From Hondaea fermentalgiana (Eukaryota > Sar > Bigyra > Thraustochytrida > Thraustochytriidae): DNA of 28,146 nucleotides. Where the stretch lies: positions 37,958 to 66,103 of the forward strand of contig NPFB01000206.1 in assembly GCA_014084085.1 (NCBI GenBank). Reading direction: 5' to 3'. A program made the position numbers and the translations under genes. This document shows positions 17,911-26,349 of this stretch, in pieces (within the stretch, counting starts at the first letter, position 1; the number at the start of each line of letters is the position of its first letter). Below the pieces are notes generated by a model. That model was not told the DNA's origin. It saw only the letters and a list, made by a program, of their open reading frames with translations, and searched no databases.

Positions 17911-18515
17911 AAATCCTAATGATCATCCCACAAAACTTAAACTATCTTCCGCGAGCGCACCCGTTTCCTCTCCACTCATTCCAGTACCGGCTAGGTTTTC
18001 CCCTCTCAAGTTCGGGTGCTTTCTTTCTCTCTTGCATTCATGAATCGATGCCTCAAATTTCATACGAGTTTTTTTTATTTTACAGTCGTTGTAATCCAGC
18101 TTGACCCATCCATTACCACTGTTTCATCCGATTGGCAAGCCATCGTCGTTTACTTTTTCCAGTATAACGGCTGGCACTATTTCCCACTTCTGAGGGCTTT
18201 TTTACTTGCGGTCGCTGCCTCATTATTCCGTTCGAGATTATTCCGTTCGAGATTCTTTTCAAATGCTCGCAGTGATCTAGCTTGTCCCATCACCACCGTT
18301 TCATCCGTGAGACAAAGCATCGTCTTGGCCCGGCCGCCAGATTTCAGTAACGGCTTCGTTTCCTCCCCACCGTGCCGCTCTCTTTCTCTCTTGAATCTCG
18401 AAGCCCTATCTTTACCATTCTAGATTATCTGTCAGCTGCCACTGGTAATCTTGACTGCGCATGCTCTGGTCCCATCGTCGTCGTCATCAAAATGGCAACC
18501 ATCGTCTCAGCTCTC
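17910..18515. repeat. Degenerate ~180-bp tandem repeat, about 3.3 copies
   Basis: Three landmarks recur at about 180-bp intervals. A CCCATC-centred block, with GTTTCATCC and CATCGTC after it, lies at 18105, 18286 and 18471, with a weaker copy at about 17921. TTCCAGTA..CGGCT lies at about 17980, 18158 and 18342. CTTTCTTTCTCTCTTG lies at about 18019 and 18378, two periods apart, with a diverged copy near 18195. Copies differ substantially, so the array is old. It is pyrimidine-rich and AT-richer than its surroundings and ends about 100 bases before the GT90 start. Confidence 0.65.
18222..18251. repeat. Perfect 15-bp direct duplication inside the 180-bp array
   Basis: ATTATTCCGTTCGAG occurs twice back to back, followed by a partial third copy (ATTC). 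It is a recent local duplication compared with the diverged long repeat around it. Confidence 0.95.
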
Positions 18516-18618
18516 TTTCTGCGCTTTCCTGTTTCCTGACCAAGGCCGAGGAGGCTCGAAACGAGATTTGACTTGCCAGTCTCACACTGGGTGGGACACC
18601 AGGGGAGCGGGGCAAGGG

Positions 18619-20355
18619 ATGCGTGGCGGGCGCAATGCGGCACTACGCTGCGCGCTCCCCGGAGCGCGTGTGCTCCTAACAGCCCTGACGGTGCTGACCG
18701 CAACATGCATGTTGCTGATGCAGCGAGCAGTCGAGCTGCACATTTCGGGCGAGCTTGGAGAGGCAGAGACTCCACCACAAGTGGTCCCAGACCTCGCGCT
18801 GCGCGAGGCTGGCTACGGTCCAGCGCTCAGCGTGGTAGAGAAGCAGATTCTTCACCCAGAGAGCGCAGTCGAGGCGCTAGAGCTTCTTTCTCTGATCAGG
18901 AACGGCACCGTCAAGACGGACCTGAAGACCCAAGAAGCTGTTGACACTGCGCTCGAGTCCTTCGCAAGTACATCACAAAGACTGCCGTCACAGACAAGAG
19001 GTTCACCGCCCGCCTCCTACGAGCGCATGGCCAAGGCTCGTCGTCAGCATATGCCATTTTACGTCGCCTTGCAGCGCGAAATTGAGCAGTGTCCGCATAA
19101 TGTGGACGTCGTCAAAGCAAGCGAGCTTCGAGCTCGTCTGGATCCGACCAAAAGTTCAAGCCAAGGTCGTCTTCGCGATCATGCTGGCATGGGCAAGAGT
19201 GCAGATGATACTTCGCTGCCAATGAGCATCAAGGATTTCGTATGTGCTGCAAAGTGCGCGGCGCAAGAACCCGAGCTGGAGCGGGGTTTTCAGGTCTTTT
19301 CCATCACCAAATACAACTTGGAGGGATTGCTGCGAATGTGCAAGGCGGGGACATTTCCTTTCCTGGTTTGGATTCGAAAAGGGGAGTTGCTGCAGCGCGC
19401 GTGTCAGGAACGCCCGACGGGCACGCACGCATTTCGCGACGCAATGGAGGTGGTCCAACGAATTGTAAACATCGTGGAGCTGCCGAGTGTGATCTTTGGC
19501 TTTGATGGCAATGACTACGCCGTTCCACAGTCGCCGAATCCTCTCAAGTACAATTCGGCGGGGTGGATCCAACCCTTGGCCCAGGTCGTGCGCTTTGTCG
19601 GAACAGATGCATCGCCGTGTCCTTTGTTCCCTACGCCGCCATTTCTCAAGGGCGTGGGCCTCCTGCGCAAGTCTTCAAGGGCGAAAAGTATGGCGCTCCC
19701 GCCCTGGGAGTCGCGGAGCTCAACAATCTTCTGGCGAGGCGGGTCGACAGGCATGCCGTTCGACCCCGATTTCGTGTACATGATGCCTCGCCCCGAGTTG
19801 GTCCGGCGCCATCGCGAGACGGTCGGCTTTGACGTCGGGCTCACAACGGTGGACGGCGTGACTTCCAAGATGCGCGAGAATGGCTTCATGCAGGAGACCC
19901 GCCTCGCGCCATTCGCATCAAAGTCCGTCTTCGCGCAGCATCGGTACCTCTTGCATGTAGACGGCAACACGGCGAGCTGGGGTCTTTTCGGCAAGCTCGC
20001 CCTCGACGCGGTCGTGCTCTGGCAGCGCTCGCCCGTCACCTTTCGCGAGCACTATTACGATCTCCTGCGGCCCTGGGAGCACTACGTCCCCGTGGATGCC
20101 AACCTGGGCAATCTCGAGCTCGTCCGCGACTGGTTGGCGACGGCTGCGGGCGCTCAGGAGGCCGCGTCGATACGCGACCGCGCGAAGGCGCTCCGCGACG
20201 CGCGGCTGCGGCTCGAGGACGCGGCGTGCTACATTGTGCGCCTCGTGCACTCGCTGGCCGCCGTGCAGGCCTTCGACGCCGCCTCGGCCGCGCACCTCGA
20301 CCGCGTCGGCGCGCCGCTGGGCGTCTCCGCCGCCTCCTTCGCGCCGCCCGCCTGA
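18619..20355 (+). CDS. GT90 (CAP10/POGLUT-like) glycosyltransferase, type II membrane protein
   Basis: 578 residues from ATG 18619. The N-terminus has a short basic cytosolic tail, then a hydrophobic segment (about 17-36, ARVLLTALTVLTATCMLLMQ), a typical Golgi/ER signal anchor. The lumenal C-terminal half carries the CAP10/GT90 signature: FGFDGNDYAVPQSPNPLKY, then IFWRGGSTGMPF (Trp372-Arg373-Gly374), then HRYLLHVDGNTASWGLFGKL (Asp448, Gly449, Asn450, Ser453, Trp454), and RPWEHYVPVDANLGNL (about 484-499). The family transfers xylose or glucose: fungal capsule CAP10, animal protein O-glucosyltransferases, plant and protist homologues. Donor and acceptor cannot be told from sequence. No KDEL is seen, so Golgi is likelier than ER. 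The frame extends upstream without an ATG, so 18619 is chosen. Confidence 0.85.
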   Translation: MRGGRNAALRCALPGARVLLTALTVLTATCMLLMQRAVELHISGELGEAETPPQVVPDLALREAGYGPALSVVEKQILHPESAVEALELLSLIRNGTVKTDLKTQEAVDTALESFASTSQRLPSQTRGSPPASYERMAKARRQHMPFYVALQREIEQCPHNVDVVKASELRARLDPTKSSSQGRLRDHAGMGKSADDTSLPMSIKDFVCAAKCAAQEPELERGFQVFSITKYNLEGLLRMCKAGTFPFLVWIRKGELLQRACQERPTGTHAFRDAMEVVQRIVNIVELPSVIFGFDGNDYAVPQSPNPLKYNSAGWIQPLAQVVRFVGTDASPCPLFPTPPFLKGVGLLRKSSRAKSMALPPWESRSSTIFWRGGSTGMPFDPDFVYMMPRPELVRRHRETVGFDVGLTTVDGVTSKMRENGFMQETRLAPFASKSVFAQHRYLLHVDGNTASWGLFGKLALDAVVLWQRSPVTFREHYYDLLRPWEHYVPVDANLGNLELVRDWLATAAGAQEAASIRDRAKALRDARLRLEDAACYIVRLVHSLAAVQAFDAASAAHLDRVGAPLGVSAASFAPPA

Positions 20356-20612
20356 CACGCACGCCCGAAGAAGCCAAAAGCCGTGCGCGCGTGTATGGAG
20401 GCAGGGAGGTTCGTGTATAGATAGATCGATGGCCCAACTCGCGTCTCTTCTCTTCTCTCTTTTCCTTGCTCAGCCGCCACCGCTGCGGCTGCAGCAGCAG
20501 CCATGGCAGACGGCGAGAGCTCGCGCCGCGCGTCCGGCGGCCCGGCCCTCGTCGCGCCGCGGCGCGCGCATGGAGCCAGTCGGCGCGGCGCCGTTTCCTG
20601 CGCGCGGGAAGA

Positions 20613-20644
<32 letters not shown>

Positions 20645-21937
20645 AGCCAGCCATTGTCTATTTGTTTGGGAATCCGGCAAACTGACCATGAGGGGCGTGT
20701 GTATAGATGGTATAAAGACGGTAGGGCCGCGGTGTGCACGGGTGGCACGCCGCGGTCGCGGTGCCGCCGCTGCGTTCGATTGGCAGTGGCGCGAGATTGG
20801 AGTTGGCTCGGCCGTCGTTGAGAGGATGTCCTTGGTTGCGATGCTGCTGCTTCGTTACGTCGCTCATTGTTTGGCTGCTTAGTGAAGAAGCTGCAGCTGG
20901 TGGCTGCTGCTGCCGAGCGGCGAGGGGTTCGGTCGGTCGCGCAGCGCGTGCGCGAGGAGGGCAGGAAAGAGGAAGCGGCGGCGGCGGCGGCTCCGAGGAG
21001 CACGCGCCCGTTCGGAGGTCTGCACGACGAAAATGGTTCTTGGCTGGCTGGCTGGCTGCCAGCTGGCTGGCTTCGACGGGTCGCCCCGATGCAAATGCAA
21101 AGCAACAGGCAAGTCCATCTGTATCTGCGTCTTAAGCCCGACGTATCTGCAGCTGCAGCTGCACTGCTGCAGCTGGCGAGGGAGGAATGACGGACTCGGA
21201 TGGAGCTCGGTGCCAAAAGGGGCCAGCCACAGCGCACCGTCCATATTGGACTTCTTTTCACCCCCCGTGCGTGCAGCGGCAGCTGCAGCCGGCTGCGGCG
21301 AGGGAGGAAGAATACTCGCGGCAGAAACTGCGAGGCCTCCTAACGTCTCGCGTCGCAACTTACATTTTGCTTCATCTCATGTTTCCCCCTTCGGAGATTG
21401 ATTGTCGCGCTCTTCCTCGGCGAGGCGAGAAGAAGGAAAAGGTGAAGCCGCGGCCTGAGCAGCCGCGGGCGGCTGCGCGACGCGGACCTCGCGGCAAGCC
21501 GGTCGACCGGTTGGTTGGCTGGTTACCGCCGGCAACAGAGCAAGCAGCACAGGCAGCAGTCCTGAGGGAGCCGGCCTTTTTGGCTGGGAAAGTGGTAGGT
21601 AGCAGTAGGAGGTAGTAGCAGGCTCGTCACTGGTGGGACTCGCGACCCATAAACAGCGGGACAGTGGCAGAGGGAGGGCCCGCGTGGACTCACGGCTCGG
21701 ACTCCATCGCGGGTGGAGGTAGTTGCAGTGGCGGTTGGCACCTCGCCTCACGCCGATCTTCGGCCTGAACGTCTGCACGCTTTTCTTGAGCGCGCGACCA
21801 AGAAATGAATGTAAAGTCGGAGCAGATAGTCGTCGGTTGAGCGAACGACCAAGCAAGCTGGCAAGCTGGCAAGCCAGCAAATCCGAAACTCGCAAAGCGA
21901 AAGCGAGTGGAACAGGTCGACGACAGCAAGACGCGAG
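20356..21937. other. Intergenic region with GA run and GCTG/CAGCTG clusters
   Basis: About 1.6 kb between the GT90 stop and the next start. It contains a (GA)n run (20617-20643), GGCTGGCTGG clusters (21036-21072), repeated GCAGCTGCAG palindromes (20890-20905, 21148-21178, 21280-21292) and AAGCTGGC repeats (21855-21882). Frames on both strands are open but low in complexity. It most likely holds the GT90 3' UTR and the promoter and leader of the Cys-rich gene. Confidence 0.55.
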
Positions 21938-24900
21938 ATGCGAGCACGAAGTGCTGCAAGGAAGATGAAGGCGGTCGCAGCTGCTGCGAGCGTCGTGGTG
22001 GTGGCCATGGCCGCCTCGACGGCGGCGCAAACAACTACGCAGTGCGAGATCGGTACCGAGGAACTTGAATGGGGCTCGAGCGTCATCGGGTGTGGCACCG
22101 TGAGCGTGAGCATGGGAGGCTGCTGCGGTACCGCCTTGCCCGAGGCCGCAAACGCAACATCCACCGATGAAGCGATCTGCCGGTCGTTGGAAATGCAGCG
22201 CGCATACTGTGAGAATGAAGATCTCGAGGGCTGCGACAACTTCAAGCCTAACGCTACGCACGCCATCACATTTGAGATCGACGTCACATACGCCGACGCC
22301 GAGGACACGTGCTGCAGTCAATGCAAGTGCTACGGTGATCCCCTGTGCGAAGCCTTTGACGGCTCGAGAGACCAAATGATTGAGTGCGATGCGCGCAACT
22401 TTACAGACTGTGGTCTGCAGCAAGACATTTGTCGTCGGCAGTTCGATCACGCCGGGAACCGCTGCAAGTGGCTCAAGGGCAACGACAACTACCCATGGTG
22501 GGTCTCCAACCTTGAAGACGGATCTCCCTGCCAAGCAGATTACGAGAAGAGCGGGCAGCTCGAGCTCGTTCTCGTCGAAGTTGGCGACTTTAAGCTCTCC
22601 ACACTCATTGGCGAGCGTGGCGTGCAGACCGACGTCCTCGTGAAGATGGCCGGGTCCTCAGACGTCTACTCCATGTCGTCCGAGGACTGCTTCGACAACG
22701 ACCCCCGCAACGTGGGCACCAGCAGTGCGGCGTCGGCATGGGACATGCCCACGAACGCGTCTGCGCCAGCCGAGTGGAGTGTCGAAACGCCCAACAGCAT
22801 CGATGTCGTGTGGCACGTGGGCGACGCCAGCGTGGGCATCTACGCCGACGTCGTCTGCACCAAGGCCTCAGGGGCCTCGCGCACACGCCTCGACATCGAA
22901 AACATCACCGATACCCAGGGGCTTTCTGGAAATGGCTACTGCTACACTGGCGTCATTAAGTCGGGCAAGCAACGCGGATCCAACGTCGGCAACACGCAGG
23001 CTCACTACGACTGCCTTCAGCGGGAGCTTCCAAGCCTCGTCAGCACCTGCAAAGCCCTGACCAGCGACAGCTGCAGCTATCAAAACGTTGCCGGCTGGCA
23101 GCAGTACTGGTGCGAGACTGCCGAGCTCGAGTTCACAGAGGCCACAGGTGATACCTACGCCGACTTGGTGACCTCATGCTTGGCAATCATCCGCAACGGG
23201 ACGGAGGACGAGCAGGCGGCGCACTGGGATCGTCTTGCGTGCCAAATGAACTCGGGTCTGCCCTACGGCACGGATCAGCAAGACTCAAGTGTGACCGAGT
23301 GTCTGGATAACCTCAACGAGTTTGGCTTTTACGCCTGGACGCAAAAGTACGAGGGCATCATTCCTCACGAATGGACTGTGGCCGAAACATGCGTGTCATC
23401 CATTGAAGCGTTTACAGATGTCCCGGCGGACGACACGTGCGCTTCGGGTCTCCTCGTCGAGGTCAACAAAGGTGGCTCCTGGGAGGGCGTGCTGTACTTT
23501 CCGCCAGAGTCGCCGCCTTGCGCGGATGCCATCATCGAGGCCAACGGTGCTGATTTTCCGGACCTCTTTCTCTACCCGATTCGACTTCGCCAGTGCGGTC
23601 TCAGCGCCTCGTGCCTCGTCACGGAAGGTGGCACCGAGTGCCGGCCTGTCATGTCGATCGATGCCACCCTCGACTTTTCTGGTTCCGTGTGCACGCTTGG
23701 TGGCGAAGACTGTTCGACGTGCGCGCGCGATCTTTCGGACACGCCGCCGCAAGTCTGCGAGGAAGGCTCAACCGATGAGTATGTTGTAGGCTATTGCGAA
23801 CAGTGCTGCTCGACGAACAACTATGTCCCCGGTCAGGAAAACCAGACGTGTCGCGATTTGGAGATTTCCACTCCGTTCTGCGACATGAGCGACGATACAA
23901 GCCTCAAGTACTGCAAGAAGTTCAAAAAGAAGCGCTACAACGGCATGCTCACCATTAACTTTACGGAGCCCGAGACCAGCGTCGATGACTCGTGCTGCAG
24001 CACCTGCGCGCTCTGGGGCGATCCCTTTGGTCAAGCTTTCGACGGATCGCGCCAAAAGCTCATTGTTTGCGACTCGCGTGACGCCACTTGTCTCTCGCAG
24101 GAAGAGCTCTGCGGCAACATGGTCGACCACAAGGGCAACGCTTGCGTGTGGAATCAGACCGTTGCTGACCTTATTGGCAGCAAGCGCACCAACATTGCTG
24201 CCTATGGCTCGCCGTGCCTGCCGGACTGGTCGACCTCGGGAGAGGACGAGGTCGTTCTGTACACGATCGAAGACCCAACCTTTCGCTTGAGCTTTTACAC
24301 GGGCGAGCGCTCTATTTTGGACTTGATGCTTCTCACGACGCCGAATGGCGAGTACTCGCTGGACCCTGAAAAGTGCTTTGCCACCGATCCGATGGACGGC
24401 TGGTCCACGCTCGACGGTGAGGACGTTTCGACGGCTCTCAACCTCACGTACACGGCGAATGGTGTCAACGGCTACGGCAAGGACGAGCGCGTCTGGTCCG
24501 TACTCGATCCTGCGACGGGCATCTTCTTTCGAGTGACTTGCGTCTTTTCCGAGGCCGTCAATGCTAATTTTCAGGGCGGCTACCGTCTCAACGTTGAAAG
24601 CCTCGTGGACACCGAGCTGGATCGCACCGGCACGGACGGATACTGCGTGACCTCGGATCTGGTCACCTATGGCGGTGGATACACGGAGAACCCGTATGCG
24701 GAAGTTTGCGAGGAGGCGCTCGCCTCGGATCACTTGGCATGCAAGGCGTTCTGGGCAGGCTCGTGCACGCCCGAGCAGATTGCTCTCGGTGTTGAGAGCT
24801 GGTGCAAGACGGCCAACCAGCCAGATTCGGTGAGCAAGTGCGTCAGGAGCATCAAGAAGAACAAGTCGTCCCGCACGGCCGCGCTCTGGACCAAGGCTGT

Positions 24901-25390
24901 TTGCACAGCACTCTTGCCCATGAAGCAGGCCACGCAGTCCAAGGGCGCCTTCTTGCGCGAGTGCCAAGACCTTGCCGAAACGGAGGCTTACTATGCAATT
25001 GTGGAGAACTACGGGTCGGCCGGCGATCGCGCCTCTGTTCAGAGCTACTGCGCCAGCTCTGTCACCGACTACAGCAAGCGCGACTCGGTTGATCCATGCA
25101 TTGGAGGCATTTCCGTGCAGTACGATGCCGGCCAGGGCTGGGAAGAGCTCTTCTTTGTGCCCTCGAATCTCATGCCCTGCGATGGCTCGCTCGAGATTCC
25201 TGCTTACAAGTCCAAGTACTGGCCGCTCTTTGCGTACCCGATTCGCTTCGAGCAGTGCGACGTGCTGAACGAGGACGGCGCTTGTCCTGCGACGGTGAAT
25301 GTTGAGGCCACTTGCATGGCGAACTTGGGCTTTGAGCTCAGCCTGACATACTCTTATGATGGCGACATTGGTTGCCCTGACGACGCTTGA
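21938..25390 (+). CDS. Large secreted Cys-rich protein with two homologous modules (vWD-like GDP...FDG motif)
   Basis: 1150 residues from ATG 21938, or 1141 from ATG 21965, which gives a cleaner signal peptide (MKAVAAAASVVVVAMAASTA). There is no other membrane segment and no retention signal, so secretion is expected. Two homologous modules occupy about 32-555 and 592-1109. Each has, in order: a CC cluster, CCSxC then GDP (133-135; 694-696), AFDGSR, I.CD.R, DH.GN.C.W, SPC or SPC-like, a GER, E.CF..DP, WSV, a DGYC/NGYC, W..WC.TA, a Trp/Cys-rich helical block, then D.C..G and YPIR(L/F).QC (546-553; 1100-1107). GDP...FDG resembles the start of von Willebrand factor D domains, but the rest is not a standard vWD fold to my eye. 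Many N-glycosylation sequons are present. Function is unknown; an extracellular matrix, scale or adhesive role is possible. Confidence 0.85.
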   Translation: MRARSAARKMKAVAAAASVVVVAMAASTAAQTTTQCEIGTEELEWGSSVIGCGTVSVSMGGCCGTALPEAANATSTDEAICRSLEMQRAYCENEDLEGCDNFKPNATHAITFEIDVTYADAEDTCCSQCKCYGDPLCEAFDGSRDQMIECDARNFTDCGLQQDICRRQFDHAGNRCKWLKGNDNYPWWVSNLEDGSPCQADYEKSGQLELVLVEVGDFKLSTLIGERGVQTDVLVKMAGSSDVYSMSSEDCFDNDPRNVGTSSAASAWDMPTNASAPAEWSVETPNSIDVVWHVGDASVGIYADVVCTKASGASRTRLDIENITDTQGLSGNGYCYTGVIKSGKQRGSNVGNTQAHYDCLQRELPSLVSTCKALTSDSCSYQNVAGWQQYWCETAELEFTEATGDTYADLVTSCLAIIRNGTEDEQAAHWDRLACQMNSGLPYGTDQQDSSVTECLDNLNEFGFYAWTQKYEGIIPHEWTVAETCVSSIEAFTDVPADDTCASGLLVEVNKGGSWEGVLYFPPESPPCADAIIEANGADFPDLFLYPIRLRQCGLSASCLVTEGGTECRPVMSIDATLDFSGSVCTLGGEDCSTCARDLSDTPPQVCEEGSTDEYVVGYCEQCCSTNNYVPGQENQTCRDLEISTPFCDMSDDTSLKYCKKFKKKRYNGMLTINFTEPETSVDDSCCSTCALWGDPFGQAFDGSRQKLIVCDSRDATCLSQEELCGNMVDHKGNACVWNQTVADLIGSKRTNIAAYGSPCLPDWSTSGEDEVVLYTIEDPTFRLSFYTGERSILDLMLLTTPNGEYSLDPEKCFATDPMDGWSTLDGEDVSTALNLTYTANGVNGYGKDERVWSVLDPATGIFFRVTCVFSEAVNANFQGGYRLNVESLVDTELDRTGTDGYCVTSDLVTYGGGYTENPYAEVCEEALASDHLACKAFWAGSCTPEQIALGVESWCKTANQPDSVSKCVRSIKKNKSSRTAALWTKAVCTALLPMKQATQSKGAFLRECQDLAETEAYYAIVENYGSAGDRASVQSYCASSVTDYSKRDSVDPCIGGISVQYDAGQGWEELFFVPSNLMPCDGSLEIPAYKSKYWPLFAYPIRFEQCDVLNEDGACPATVNVEATCMANLGFELSLTYSYDGDIGCPDDA

Positions 25391-25590
25391 TAGAGACAGT
25401 AGCTTGAAAGATTGAATTTGTAGATGAACAGCTCATTTTATTTTCCGCGAATCACGTAGCCAGTAAGCTTTCTTTGTTGGCCGTCTTCTCTTGTCGTGCG
25501 CACCGCGTCATGACTTTTTTTTCCCCTTAAGAATCAACTTTCAGAAGTGCGTTTTTGCACGATCTTCATACCGGGGGCGCGCCCTGCTCT

Positions 25591-25652
25591 GAGTCCGTAT
25601 TGGGCATAAAAATTCGACAAGAATTTGGACAAGAAGAGTCCGTATTGGGTAT
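25591..25652. repeat. Direct repeat of 14+2 bases, 45-bp spacing
   Basis: GAGTCCGTATTGGG(C/T)AT occurs at 25591 and 25636. Between the copies, GACAAGAA is itself repeated 12 bases apart. This indicates an old local duplication. Confidence 0.9.
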
Positions 25653-26246
25653 GCAAGCTGTGTAGTGCCGACTTGCGGCAAGGAAATATTCCGGTGACAA
25701 GCTTTTTCAAGGTGGATCTTGAACCTAGGCTCGTGATCTCAGAGACTACGTTTGCAAAGGACCTACTGTTATCATGCTATTGGCTCGTGGTATGGGCTTA
25801 CAGAGTGCGCTTCTACTACAAGAACGCTTTCCATAAGACCGGCTCGTGTTCATGTTTTATTGCCTCCATGGCGACCTCCATTACAGAGAGATATTCCTAC
25901 ACTATTTCACTGGAGCTCGGACGAATAAAAACGCACTTCAGATCGCGGGGTCTTCAAAGCCCCGCAGGGTATCAAGTTTTTTTGTTTGTTTTTTAGGCCA
26001 TCCTTTGTCTGGAGATCATATGAAAAGTAGAGTGGCATCGAGGACATAGAATGACGCCACCATGGCTGGACGGCATGGACCAGATGACGTCAACCTTTTG
26101 CTCATGGGAAGTCTCATCTAAGGCCCCTGCTGCAGTCAGTGCACCTGGTGGGGGCAGTCTACCAAGTCACGGCAGTGAACATTTCCTAGCTGGTAAGCCT
26201 CAGAGCGGGCCCGTGCCCCTCACCAGCACCTCTGTACATCACCTAT

Positions 26247-26270
26247 CCAAGTCTTGGACTTGGCGCCAAG
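26247..26270. repeat. Interleaved palindromes
   Basis: CCAAGTC-TTG-GACTTGG (26247-26263) is a 7-bp inverted repeat. It overlaps CTTGGCGCCAAG (26259-26270), a perfect 12-bp palindrome, so two alternative hairpins share the middle arm. Confidence 0.85.
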
Positions 26271-26349
26271 ACAAAGTAGTCCCAGCATCAGCAGATCCGA
26301 ATCGGCGTTATATAGAATCCATCATACAGTCCATTTCTCAATAAGTGGC

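Larger units (their letters stand above)
25391..26349. other. AT-richer intergenic region between convergent genes
   Basis: About 960 bases. There is a near-perfect 16-17 base direct repeat (GAGTCCGTATTGGG at 25591 and 25636). A small GC hairpin followed by T-rich DNA lies at 25945-25965, and overlapping palindromes at 26247-26270. A 97-codon frame (26051-26344, +) has an ATG, but its Ser/Pro-rich product resembles nothing and it runs to the stop of the opposing gene. No supported gene. Confidence 0.5.

Noticed and set aside
23768..24967. 399-codon minus-strand frame
   Set aside because: Antisense shadow of the Cys-rich protein gene, which has repeated conserved motifs on the plus strand.
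25945..25975. Rho-independent-terminator-like hairpin followed by T-rich DNA
   Set aside because: A six-bp stem with a 9-base loop, and the T run is not adjacent; the genome is eukaryotic, so this mechanism does not apply.
25625..25996. 123-codon plus-strand frame with a CxxC near its start
   Set aside because: No ATG at its start, AT-rich intergenic composition, and no recognisable domain.
26051..26344. 97-codon plus-strand frame with ATG
   Set aside because: Ser/Pro-rich, no family resemblance, and it ends against the 3' end of the opposing SGNH gene; kept only as a remark.
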